Assembly (NCBI GenBank): GCA_004565275.1 | Contig: SDOX01000119.1 | Coordinates: forward strand, 271,256 to 335,255 | Source: Nannochloropsis salina CCMP1776 | Lineage: Eukaryota; Sar; Eustigmatophyceae; Eustigmatales; Monodopsidaceae | Reading direction: 5' to 3' | Length of the DNA stretch: 64,000 bases | Shown here: piece by piece, positions 22,300-31,978 of the stretch | Position numbering within the stretch: position 1 is the first letter of the stretch | Layout: every line of letters starts with the position of its first letter | Position numbers and translations under genes: made by a program | The notes under the pieces: model-generated | Told to the model about the DNA's origin: nothing | Databases searched by the model: none | The model's input: the letters and a program-made list of their open reading frames with translations, nothing else

Positions 22300-25140
22300 A
22301 TGGTGAGTTTTGATAAGGCAAATTTGTTCCTGCAGAAATTTGTTTCTACAGATTTTTGTCCCCTATCTTGCCTTCGCTCTCCACTCAATCAGTTACGAGA
22401 TAATGAAGAGCAAGGTGAATTCGAGAGCGTGCTAAGACGGAATGTGCAGTCCCTCGAAGACCCAGATCGCATGATACGACGGCGTGTGCTTGATAGCATC
22501 AGGAGCGTCTTGTTGGAGGATGAAAAGGGAAGTAGACCGCCCTTGTCTCATAGCCCCAAAAAGGTAGTCATTCATTTCGAACAGCAGTTGCAGCAACCTA
22601 TTCTAAAAATCGTAGAGTATGATCCTGCTGAAAAGTGCCGAGAACGTGCCTTGGACATCTTGCACGCTGTTGTCCTTCTCGCGCAGCCGATGGAACACAG
22701 CGTCCTCTCCACGGTCACCCTCGCCTTCCTTCCACTTGCGCAGCGAAGGATTGATGCAACACCATTCGCGGAAGGATCGGAAGAAAACCGCCTTCGGATC
22801 CTCCAGATCGTCAGGGCTTTGATGAGGACTCAAGTGGGATGGTCGGCGATCCTGGAAAGCAAGTCTGCTCTTTATCCCGGGCTTATGGCTGTCTTGGCGC
22901 GGGAGCTTGCGGACTCATATCCTGACATCAAATGCGAGGTCTGTTACTGTATAGGATTGGCTGCGCAATTTTCTCAGAAGGAATTGCGGCTTAACCAGGG
23001 TAGATTGCTTTCGCCTCTTCTGGGCAACCTTGGCCACCAACGCTCTAAGGTCCGTCAAGCCTCTCTGCAGGCACTGGGTGAGCTGCTGAGTATGGGACAC
23101 GATGCGATGGCTCATTTGCTGATTGAAAATGTCCTGCCGCAATTTGAAAAACTTATCTTCGATCGAACGTCGATCATTCGAGGGGAGCTTTTGGGATTGA
23201 TAAGTTCCTGGCTCCGGCAAGGAGTGGAGCCGAAGAATGACGAAGAGGGAGAAAGATCCACTTTTTTATCCAATCAGTTTCACTTCGAACAATGTGAGAC
23301 GGAACTCTTCTTTGTTCTGCTTATGGGCCTTTCGGATGACGATCCAGATGTTAAAAATATGTGCAGACATACTATAGACTTGGTGGCACGTGATTGGCTT
23401 CGGCGACAGGTGGTGAAAAGAGCAGTGCACACGAATCGTACTCCACTCGAAGATGGAGAATACATTTCAGACCTGCAAAGCATGGAAATCTGTCCTGCAA
23501 ATGCCATGGTGCGTGGCCTCCTGCGCTCCTTGATGCCGAAAGTTTTAGGAAATTCTGGTCACTGGACCCTTCGAATGCGCCACAGAAGTGTTCTTCTCCT
23601 TGCTGACGTGATTCGATATGCACAGTCGGCTGTCATCCCCTTTCTTCCATCTATAATCAAAAGATTGGCAAGCGCTTTGATTGATGAAGAGGCTGAAATC
23701 GAAGCCGCTATTGCAGAATGTGCAAGATCATTAGGAGAAAATGTTGCAGCTTCCGTAGTCGTTCACAAAACATTGCCGATTATGCAGGGAGCAACGGGCT
23801 TTGAAATTGACCACCGATTCGCGGGACTTCGCCTTCTACATTTCATTTTAATCGGAATTGCGGCAAGTGCTAGAGGTGTAGGTGCAGAAGGCAGAAGAGC
23901 ATGCGCGGAGGAGCAAGTCGAGCTTTCAAGCGAAGACGTCGAGTCCGTATTTCTCTGCGTATATAATGAAGACCTTTATTCTGGAGAATGGATCAAACGT
24001 GCGGTTGTGGCCTCTCAATCCGCGAAAATAATATCTTCAATGGTAAAAGTTGCCCCTAATGCTTGCGCATCGATAAATTGTCAAAGCTGCCTGATGCTGG
24101 CGATTTTGCACGTCTTAGCTTTCTCTTCTGAATCTGACAGGCTTGTGCACGAACACCTTGGGCAAATAGTGGCCTACTTGGCGAGCAAAAGCTCTGAAGC
24201 AGGGAGTGATGATGGAAGCGAAGACAAAGAATCAGTTTGGCTGGACCATTTCGAGTCCTTATTAGGAAAGGTAACGGCTGACGCAGTGAATTGGGAGAAG
24301 GACTCGATTGGAAGGTTTCTTTTCGATGCACTCGTGCGAAAATGTCCTCATGGAACGGCTTTGCATTGGGAGTATGTTATAAGTATAATTACCCCACATC
24401 TGACTGGAACCGGCTCTAAACTTGACGAAACCAAGCTTGCGCAGCTGAAACTCGCCCATTTGTTTATGCTTGAAGTAGTCATTGAGAAGTCTCTTCCCAT
24501 AGCTTTAAAAATGAAAGGAGATCAGGTTGCAGAGCGCCGATTGCATGATTTTTACAAAAATGTGCTACTTCCTTCCATAAAATGGCATGCTGGTCGAACA
24601 GCGGCGACTATTAGGAAGGTGGCCCTTGCCTGCCAATATCGACTTTTGCAGAACAAAACTACTACAAACCGTATGAGGTCAGCTTGTGTACTTGATATCG
24701 CTCTCCAGTCAATGAGGTTATTGCAGACAAACCTAGAAGATTATGATGCCACATCGCGACAACTTGCAGCTAGTTGTTTGGACAAACTACTGGGTATTTG
24801 TGGCACCGTCAACGGAGTATTCCATTCTTCGTCTTCGGTTTCCTCAACCTTGCGACAGCTTCTTCCTGATTTGATGAAATGTCTCGATGATACATCAGCT
24901 GATGTGCGGCGAACAACCTTTTGCGTTCTTGAGACACTATTTTCACTTCCTGGTATATCATCAGTCTTTTCATCCGCAGTATTAAAGGACACGGTAGAAC
25001 TATTGCTCATTCATTTGGACGAGCAGGAATGCACGTATAGTATGATTAATATTATTCTCAACCGCATATCAAAATTAGACTTTGAAATTGAAAAAATCCT
25101 CATTGAGCATGGAGTGGGCTTACAACCAATCAACACATGA
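22300..25140 (+). CDS. DNAAF5: HEAT-repeat protein, DNAAF5/HEATR2-like
   Basis: The frame gives up to 946 residues (human DNAAF5 has 855). It is built of HEAT repeats in the family order: EKCRERALDILHAVVLL, ENRLRILQIVRALM, LADSYPDIKCEVCYCIGLAA, LLSPLLGNLGHQRSKVRQAS, LIFDRTSIIRGELLGLISSW, then ELFFVLLMGLSDDDPDVK, LRMRHRSVLLLADVI and ALIDEEAEIEAAIAE. DNAAF5 acts in the cytoplasm with HSP90 co-chaperones to pre-assemble axonemal dynein arms. The start is doubtful: ATG 22300 is followed at once by GTGAGT, a strong donor, and in-phase acceptors end at CTGCAG 22335 and AATCAG 22392. The mature protein may therefore be M joined directly to LRDNEEQGEF, dropping about 30 intronic codons. It ends 103 bases from the convergent BRAP2-like gene. 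A generic HEAT-repeat protein is the alternative. Confidence 0.78.
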   Translation: MVSFDKANLFLQKFVSTDFCPLSCLRSPLNQLRDNEEQGEFESVLRRNVQSLEDPDRMIRRRVLDSIRSVLLEDEKGSRPPLSHSPKKVVIHFEQQLQQPILKIVEYDPAEKCRERALDILHAVVLLAQPMEHSVLSTVTLAFLPLAQRRIDATPFAEGSEENRLRILQIVRALMRTQVGWSAILESKSALYPGLMAVLARELADSYPDIKCEVCYCIGLAAQFSQKELRLNQGRLLSPLLGNLGHQRSKVRQASLQALGELLSMGHDAMAHLLIENVLPQFEKLIFDRTSIIRGELLGLISSWLRQGVEPKNDEEGERSTFLSNQFHFEQCETELFFVLLMGLSDDDPDVKNMCRHTIDLVARDWLRRQVVKRAVHTNRTPLEDGEYISDLQSMEICPANAMVRGLLRSLMPKVLGNSGHWTLRMRHRSVLLLADVIRYAQSAVIPFLPSIIKRLASALIDEEAEIEAAIAECARSLGENVAASVVVHKTLPIMQGATGFEIDHRFAGLRLLHFILIGIAASARGVGAEGRRACAEEQVELSSEDVESVFLCVYNEDLYSGEWIKRAVVASQSAKIISSMVKVAPNACASINCQSCLMLAILHVLAFSSESDRLVHEHLGQIVAYLASKSSEAGSDDGSEDKESVWLDHFESLLGKVTADAVNWEKDSIGRFLFDALVRKCPHGTALHWEYVISIITPHLTGTGSKLDETKLAQLKLAHLFMLEVVIEKSLPIALKMKGDQVAERRLHDFYKNVLLPSIKWHAGRTAATIRKVALACQYRLLQNKTTTNRMRSACVLDIALQSMRLLQTNLEDYDATSRQLAASCLDKLLGICGTVNGVFHSSSSVSSTLRQLLPDLMKCLDDTSADVRRTTFCVLETLFSLPGISSVFSSAVLKDTVELLLIHLDEQECTYSMINIILNRISKLDFEIEKILIEHGVGLQPINT

Positions 25141-25243
25141 GAAGGAAAAATAGCGTCAATTTTTTATTTAACAGCCGCACCAGTAGCTTTGGAATAGAAT
25201 CAACATGTACAACGAAATTGCCTTTTTGGGACTCCGATTTGGC
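25141..25243. other. Tail-to-tail gap
   Basis: Only 103 bases separate the stop codons of the DNAAF5-like (plus) and BRAP2-like (minus) genes, so the 3' untranslated regions almost certainly overlap or abut. Confidence 0.5.
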
Positions 25244-27955
25244 CTAACGATTTTTCTTCCTTCGTCCATGCTTGGACACCCGATGAGGATTAGCCGCCAA
25301 TCCCTGGACTATCAAGTCTCCCCCTTCAAGTTCGGACGATTGTACGGCCTCCTTTGAGCGCATGAAGAACAACAAATCACTGATCTGTGCCTCCAGCTCC
25401 TGAATATCATGTTTTTGTCTAATCTTAGCGCTTGTAATATTACTGCGCAAATTCGACAGATGAAGTTTGCCCTCCTTTTGATCGCACAATAGCTCCTGGT
25501 TGCGCACTCTCATTTTACGTGCCGATTCTTCTGCCGTACGCAACTCTTCCATGAAGCGCGAATGATCTTCCTCCATATTTTGTATGTCACTTCGGATTTT
25601 GAATGCCTCGCGTCGTTCGTCATCGGAAAGCTCATCATCCTGGCAAATATTCTGAGCGAAATCTGTAGCAGCCTTGGCAAGGAGCCTTTCATGGTAAGCA
25701 TTCTGCTCTTCCAGCTGGGACAAAAGTAGAGCACTATATTCTGCCTCCAGGCCATCAAATTTACCTCGCGCACCTTTATCTTTTCTGCAACATACTTCGT
25801 GTAAATTGTCTTCTCGATAATCATGAATCCGATCTGCTATTGCATGACTTTCGCTGAGTGCTGAGGTCGGAGAAAGTCCTCCGCTAAGCTCAAACTGCGA
25901 AGAATGCACAAACATGTCTTCTACGTAATCCCAAACTCTACCTGTTGCGAGTTCCAGACTAAAGATATGACCGCAATAGTGAAAGTGTTGCTTGGCATGC
26001 TCCGCTGTGTACCGTCCACATCCCACATGGCCGCATAATAAACAAATCCAGAGATTTTCAGGTATATTACAAGTGTAACATGTCAGAGACACAGGCGTTA
26101 CCATTTTGCTTCCATTAAAAGCAGTATCCGGCGTCCCTTCTTTTTTTGACCTTTGAAAGTTACATTTCTCCTGGTTCATTGCATATATTTGGACTTTGTT
26201 GCATATGCGACACATCGAAGAAGACTTACGGCTTGGTGACCTTTTTCCTGCGGAGCATTCTTGAGAACTAGATATCTTTCCCAAATTTTCAACGCCTGTA
26301 TCACACTCCTGGATTGAAGAGAACTTGTGATCGGAACGCAGCAACAGAGCAGGTCCCAAATAGGTCCCCACAGAAACAGGATCGAGGCGGCTTAAGCACC
26401 CATGACAGGTTGGCAACTCCGCTAGATAGCATGTTAACCCCCGTGAGAATAAAACGATGTTATCATATTCATCTTCTTCATCCCCTTCGATGTTGGAATC
26501 GGTTTTGATGTTCAAACTAATGCTTTGCATCTCGCCGCCTTCAGGTTGCATCTGAAGGTTTCGTCCAAGCAAATCCTCACTGATGAACCCTGTATCTCTG
26601 ACCGACAGGATGAGCGATTGTGAAAGGGCCAAAGCATCCAAATAATCGCCAAAGACCAAACAATATACAGGGCATATACAGTTTTCGTGAGGCCCCCGGA
26701 GCTGTACTGTGTCTAAATGAGACAGGTGTGCGATATTCAACGGGTCGCTTTTCTTGCTTTGCATGAAAGAACTCTCTTGGACGCATGTTCTGCTTCCCGT
26801 GACATCTTTAATGACTAGGTCGAGGGAAGAAAGCAATTCCTCACTTTTTTGGTCGTTCACCAGAACGATGCTTGAGACGAATAGGATCTGCCCTTGGAGT
26901 AATGCATCCGGCTCCCGAAGAAAGGCTATCAGCCTGTCCACCGCCAGAATTGAGTCCAGCGTGATCAGTGCATGGACTCTACGGTGCATCTCGTCCCACA
27001 CTATTTGGATAAATCTGATCCGAGGGGCCATCTCTGTTAGGCTTTGCAGGATTTGCCGCGCGGATACAGCGTGCACGGCATGACAGGATTGTTCTGGAAG
27101 GTGCCCTGACTCAAGATGAATATCTGGGAGTTGCGTACCATCATGCTGTTCTTTGGCTTTAGCTGAATTGAAGCCGCTGGCACAGTCTGTGTTTTGGCAG
27201 TCTAGTAGGAGGACAGTGAACAAACGTGCGGGCCGAAAAGGAAGGAAATGCCACTCATCCTCGTGCGCAGCATCTCCAGATCCCTCCTCCAGTCTTTCTG
27301 CTTCGCAACTACTCTCGTTGTCTCTCCCACGTCTGGCTGCGCGCCCACCTTTGTCGCTCGCTTGCCGGTGACCACTTTGCCGCCCAAAGTACGAGTCCCC
27401 GTTGGCATCTTTAACTTTGTCTCTGTCGGTTCTCGTTCCTGTAGCGCGACTACGATGAAAATAATTTCTTGGAGCATGGCGATAGAGGCGTAATCTTCCC
27501 AACGTCTCATATATTTGCACGCTTTCGTAGCCTGGGAGGTGCGCCAAACTTTTTATTTCTCTGGATGCGTTCTGCCGCGGGTCCTGGAAGGCACCAGCAC
27601 CATCAGTCCTTTGCTGCTGTCGCTGTGAGCCTTCAATTAAGATGAGAAAGGATCCCAGCGACAGGGATGCATTTCTGGTGTCGCCCTAATCAGGTACAAC
27701 AGAAAACGCCAGGAGTCAGCCATATTTTACTGTTGCTGGCATTCTTGATACGTCGCAGTGCAATATCTAAACGAGGAAAGGACTCACCACACTATGCATC
27801 AGTGATGGAGCGCCGCGCTCTTCCCCGCATTCTTTCCAATCCATCGAAGAATTTCGTAGAGAATCTTTCTCGTGAACATTCCCCGGGTGATTAGTATCCC
27901 GGTTGGTACTACTTGAGGCTGTAGCAGCTGGAGGATGACAGGGCAGCCCTTCCAT
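25244..27955 (-). CDS. BRAP: BRAP2/ETP1-like protein with UBP zinc finger and degenerate RING
   Basis: Exons 27788-27955 and 25244-27583 join in phase 0 into 835 residues; exon 2 alone has no usable early ATG, which supports the two-exon model. BRAP2/ETP1 proteins are cytoplasmic ubiquitin ligases that restrain MAPK signalling or ethanol-induced turnover. Seen in order: an RRM-like segment (RFIQIVWDEMHRRVHALITL), a RING remnant starting LPTCHGCLSRLDP, a clear ZnF-UBP (CYTCNIPENLWICLLCGH, VGCGRYTAEHAKQHF, then HIFSLELATGRVWDYVEDMF), a long coiled coil and a basic tail (HGRRKKNR). In relatives the RING has a CNHSFH-C core; here the corresponding stretch reads RSDHKFSSIQEC, followed about 20 residues later by CRIC. 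At least two zinc ligands are missing, so ligase activity is doubtful. The N-terminal 56 residues from exon 1 are unconserved. Confidence 0.85.
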
Positions 27956-28614
27956 GGTTAGGCGCGCACGGGAGATGCCGGCGCAAGAGACGTTCCTGTA
28001 GAGTGTAAGATTTGTGAATTATAAAGTAAAATAAAAATTACGACGTTGTAAATCTGTGATGTCAAGCATGATTGAAACCCGACTTTTGTGCCCTAGAAGC
28101 ATGATGGGAGCATGACCTCGCGATGACGTATGGCACAGTATCCTACGCTTTGCGCCCAGCTGTTCACGATTAGTGATTTTTTGTTTGCACTGAAGAAAAC
28201 GCGGTGAGACGCATAAGAACCTAAGAAAGGGATGATGCAGTTTGTTTGATTACTTTTCTGTTGCGGCGAGGCCGGCGAGAGGCAACCGCGAGCGGCAGGG
28301 TGGTGGCTATAAGAGAAAAGGTATGAGGGGGGAAAGCGACGCAGTACAATAATCCAATAAGGTCACGATACCGGCAAGATACGATAATCCTACTCCCCAG
28401 GGCTGAGAAGCAGCTGATTGGGTAGCGTCATTGTACGCTCTGAAGAATTACCGTCAAGGATGTGGCTCGATCCCCATTCACAGCGTCTCGTGTATGAAGA
28501 GATCCCTGGCTGTGGTTTGACATGTCGATGCCCCTTTATGCATTACAGGCTTGGACCACGTGATGCAAGAGCGGTACACTGATCACCGGTAGGTGTCGCG
28601 TCTCATTGCAACGA
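27956..28614. other. Divergent intergenic region
   Basis: About 660 bases between the BRAP2-like start (minus) and the small membrane protein (plus). The stretch 28000-28100 is AT-rich. No gene is visible. Confidence 0.5.
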
Positions 28615-28848
28615 ATGCCGGCTTCATTTCCTAGTCCTGAGCATCCACCTAAGCAGCCGAGGTATCAAGCCTTGTTGAACAGCAAGTTTGGGCGAGCTCT
28701 GGTACTTGCCGAGGTAGCCACACTCGCGGGAACAGGGGTCCTGTACTATACTCTCACGACAAGCGAGGACGCAAGAAACAAACTTGCCTATCGGATGCCC
28801 TGGGTAATGGATGTTTTCCATAAAGTTACGCAGGATAAATACAAATAG
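28615..28848 (+). CDS. Small single-span membrane protein, CEBPZOS-like
   Basis: A 77-residue protein from ATG 28615. After a Pro-rich lead it has KFGRALVLAEVATLAGTGVL, one transmembrane segment, then YYTLTTSEDARNKLAYRMP and WVMDVFHKVTQDKY. The arrangement (basic residue, one helix, then S-x-D-x-R, K-P/MP and a terminal aromatic-V-x-K helix) matches the animal mitochondrial micro-protein CEBPZOS, also about 80 residues. The biochemical role of that family is not established; membrane location, probably mitochondrial, is inferred. The protein is short, so chance similarity cannot be excluded, but the frame is conserved in character and isolated from other coding frames. Confidence 0.55.
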   Translation: MPASFPSPEHPPKQPRYQALLNSKFGRALVLAEVATLAGTGVLYYTLTTSEDARNKLAYRMPWVMDVFHKVTQDKYK

Positions 28849-28931
28849 TAGCGTTTAACCTTGGGCCGTTGCAGCGAGTGTTAATTTTCAAATTCTAGCC
28901 CTAATTCACCAACATTGTGCATTTTACTGTT

Positions 28932-30971
28932 CTAACTCCGTGATGAGGGAAGGTGCCATGTCGAGTACGTGTGCAGAATGCACAAGAGCACTCCGCTTAA
29001 AAACCTTGCCCATGATACCGCATACTGCTTTATGCGCCTAGATAACCAATGGGAAGCGCACCGGTGATGAGATCCAAGAGAAAATTTCACACTACGTGAA
29101 GGACCTGGAATGTCACGCACGTACCGTTGCGGCAGACCTTTGCTCTTGTCAGTGAAGGCAGGCAGGCAAGGAAAGCTGCTGATGAGGGCGGAGAATAGGT
29201 TGCACAGATCTTGGCGAGAAAGGTTCAAGTCTCGGAGGGGGGATGTCACCTTGACGAGCATGTCCTCGAACAAGTCTCTCAATTCCTTGTGCAGCGAGAG
29301 CCCCCACCCCAGTGCCGACAATGGCTGCAAGATTGCGCGAAAGCGACGCTCCACCGCCCGGAGACGCGCCCGCCCGCCCTCAAGGGCATCATCCCCTTGC
29401 CCCCCTCCCCGCCGAATGGCTCTTCCCAGCACTCTCTTACGGATCTCCGGGACTGGCTGGAGGAGGCGGACGGCCACTTGGGCCTGGTACTGGTCGAGGA
29501 TAGTGCTATCGTTGAAGAGGCGGCTCAGCTCCCGGAGGCCCACGAGGAGCTTCTTCTCGAGCTCCATTCCGTACGCGCAGCGCAGACGGCATTGTAACAG
29601 ACCGCGTGCTCTCCCGTGCAAGCCTTCCGGGGGACAGGTCGCAGAGGCCGTCCAGGAGGTCCGGCGAGGAGGCAAGGCCGGCGTGTCCCTGGCATCGCGG
29701 CTGCCGCAGTCCGTGCCAGTCTCGCGCTTTCCCTTGCCATACTCCTCAAGGCCCTCACCGACGCCGCTATGCTCCCCTTCCTCGTCCTCCAATACCATCA
29801 CGTCCACAATCGAGGACAGGACCTCCGCCACCTCCGAGACCGACCGGGCCCCTCCCACCCGGGGAACGGGCGCTTGCCCGCACTCAAGGATGTCGCCCGC
29901 TCTCCTGCGCCCAGCAACGCCCACACAACCCAGTCGCTGGGAGAGCGACAACAAAGTCTGGCTGCCCCTCCTCTCCAGGTCAAGCGGCGGGGTGCAGGCG
30001 CCAGGCAGAGACCTCCTTTGAGAGTCTTGGCCTTCTGTTGCCTTCGCTCCCAAGTCGGGCATAACGGTGCGCGATGTGTCAGGGACCCAGAAGGTGAGGA
30101 TGGCGAGACTCATGAACTCCAGGTCCTGGAAGGATAGCGCGCGTGTGGGCTCCAGACCAAGGCAGGAGGAAGGAGGGAGCAGGTGGGGGCTCGGGGGGAG
30201 AGAGGACGAGGGTTCTACCGGTGATGTCTTTGGAGGAGAAGTCGGGTGGGCCACGGATGCCTTGCGGTGATGACCGTGTGGCTGGCCCTGAGGGTGGTCG
30301 TAGGAGGGGGGCGACAGGACGAAGCGATGGAAGAGGAGGAAGGAGCAGACCGTATACTGGCACGCCAGCACCGGAGAGATATGGAAAGAGCCCTCCACCA
30401 CGACTGCGACGTGGCATTGAAAGGCCCGGTGGTCTTCTAGAAGGGTATAGATGCGCCTCAAATTGTCGAACTGCCGGCGGCAGCTTCTTAAGGAGACACC
30501 TGTCGCTCCCTCAACGTCCTCCAAGTCTTTTCCGATCCGTTTGCCGAGCGGCTTCCTCCACAACAATTCGCGGATGACGCTGGGGTCGAGCGAGTAGTAT
30601 GTCTCTAACATAAGCATTCGTTCCTGTCTTGGCAGCTGGACGAAGGGCTGCCCTAGGAAGGACGGAGGATGGAAGAGAAAGCCCTCGAGCAGGTCCAGCA
30701 GCCTGAAGTCATCTGCAAGGGACGCGCGCACTAGCCGGAGCACTTCAGACTCGTCGACACATAAACCCGCAAAAGACTTTGTCAGCGCTGACATACGCAG
30801 TGACTGCTCATCTTTGTCATGCACAGATTGGCGCAGGACTGAGAAGATCTCATTTACGCGTCGTCTTGCAGCGGACTCGGGACTTAGCCCCTGGAGCCAG
30901 AGCTTAAAAGAATTTACTTCGATGGGATCCGGCTCTGCCACGCAGACATCAAAGCATCCATCTTCGTCCAT
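28932..30971 (-). CDS. FIBP: FIBP-like protein with a long internal insertion
   Basis: From ATG 30971 the frame gives 679 residues; the upstream in-frame GTG at 31013 is less likely. FIBP (acidic FGF intracellular-binding protein) is about 360 residues in animals, and its cellular role is poorly defined. The match is clear at the start (IEVNSFKLWLQGLS), in LLDLLEGFLFHPPSFLGQPF, ERMLMLETYYSLDPSVIREL and especially in LRSCRRQFDNLRRIY (family: LKSCRRQFDNFKRV). It is clear again near the end (LHKELRDLFEDMLVKVTSPL, then YAVSWARFLSGVLLCILHTY). The middle third is a Pro/Ser/Glu-rich insertion with no counterpart. A short unspliced intron may remain near the 3' end, since the segment between ALISSFPCLPAFTDKSK and the terminal helix has donor-like GT sites. 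It is intact otherwise. Confidence 0.82.
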   Translation of the reverse strand: MDEDGCFDVCVAEPDPIEVNSFKLWLQGLSPESAARRRVNEIFSVLRQSVHDKDEQSLRMSALTKSFAGLCVDESEVLRLVRASLADDFRLLDLLEGFLFHPPSFLGQPFVQLPRQERMLMLETYYSLDPSVIRELLWRKPLGKRIGKDLEDVEGATGVSLRSCRRQFDNLRRIYTLLEDHRAFQCHVAVVVEGSFHISPVLACQYTVCSFLLFHRFVLSPPSYDHPQGQPHGHHRKASVAHPTSPPKTSPVEPSSSLPPSPHLLPPSSCLGLEPTRALSFQDLEFMSLAILTFWVPDTSRTVMPDLGAKATEGQDSQRRSLPGACTPPLDLERRGSQTLLSLSQRLGCVGVAGRRRAGDILECGQAPVPRVGGARSVSEVAEVLSSIVDVMVLEDEEGEHSGVGEGLEEYGKGKRETGTDCGSRDARDTPALPPRRTSWTASATCPPEGLHGRARGLLQCRLRCAYGMELEKKLLVGLRELSRLFNDSTILDQYQAQVAVRLLQPVPEIRKRVLGRAIRRGGGQGDDALEGGRARLRAVERRFRAILQPLSALGWGLSLHKELRDLFEDMLVKVTSPLRDLNLSRQDLCNLFSALISSFPCLPAFTDKSKGLPQRYVRDIPGPSRSVKFSLGSHHRCASHWLSRRIKQYAVSWARFLSGVLLCILHTYSTWHLPSSRS

Positions 30972-31978
30972 TACATGGAATGCTGTTCTCGATATGAGAA
31001 TCAAGGGGCACACGAATAGGTGATGAAGCGTGAAGGCAGAAGAGTAAATTATGCTCCCTCGAGTTGCACATCAGGTATATCTTGTCCACAACAGGCAACT
31101 CTCAATGTAGAATTTGCCTGATTAGCTCGTACGCTTCTACCTGTTGCCTATGCATCCCTTTTAATGCTTCAAATGTTTCCTTTCCGAGTGCGCGTGGGTC
31201 CTGAGGATAATGGAGCAGAGACTTGACGTCACATCAACTCTTATATGTGCCCACGGCCTCCTTCCTCGTCCGTTTTTGATTCCAATCCTCGTTTTACTTA
31301 TTTCAAAATCATGACTTTTTTCCGATAGCAAGTATATAGGGCATGCGTTTACGTTCCCATGTTCAGGAAATCAGGGCTTGAATTGGTCGAACTTTGCTCT
31401 CAGGTTTGGAGAAAAATGGGTGAAAAATGTGCCAATTGTTTTGCTCATGAAGAATTCTCAGCCCCATGCGAATATCAGCTCGATGCGTCGACATTGAACG
31501 ACTGGTCCTCTTAAGGGCTTATCACATCGAGATGATGTAGTATTGCTACTACAATTTGACAAGACGGGCCTCAGGTCCTAATAACCTCCCGCTGTGGCGG
31601 CACGGCGCCCGACCTCTTCGTACGAGTCTGTGCTGCGTAGATATCAGGCTTGCTATCAGGACATCAGGACATACCATATCTATAATATTAGCAACTCCTT
31701 ATAACCTATACGCGGAGCTTGAAAACTCTTGCGTGAGTAATCTCAATCGGCAAGCTGCTAGCATTCGCAAACGACGAAAGTTTGATGTGTGAGATCTAAT
31801 GCGGCCCCCTGCGCACTGTTTTCTTTGGTTCTTCATGTCGATCGTTTGCGAAAGATACGCAGCTGAAATAAACATCGAATTCTTCAGTTTCCCATGTCGA
31901 TCGCTTGCGAAAGTTATGTAGCTGGAATAAACATTTAATTGCGGTATACATTACTTCCAAGAGCATTTACACGCCCCG
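30972..31978. other. Intergenic with a 59-base tandem duplication
   Basis: About 1 kb upstream of the FIBP-like gene and downstream of the SNARE gene. A plus-strand open frame at 31556-31792 has no features. The right end holds a diverged direct repeat, listed separately. No gene is seen. Confidence 0.45.
31834..31940. repeat. Tandem direct repeat, two copies, period 59
   Basis: Two copies of about 48 bases start at 31834 and 31893. Both begin CATGTCGATCG, continue TTGCGAAAG and contain AATAAACAT. They differ at several positions, so the duplication is not recent. It lies just past the 3' end of the SNARE gene. Confidence 0.85.

Noticed and set aside
29110-30021. 303-codon plus-strand open frame
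   Set aside because: Antisense to the FIBP-like gene, which is supported by conserved blocks on the minus strand.
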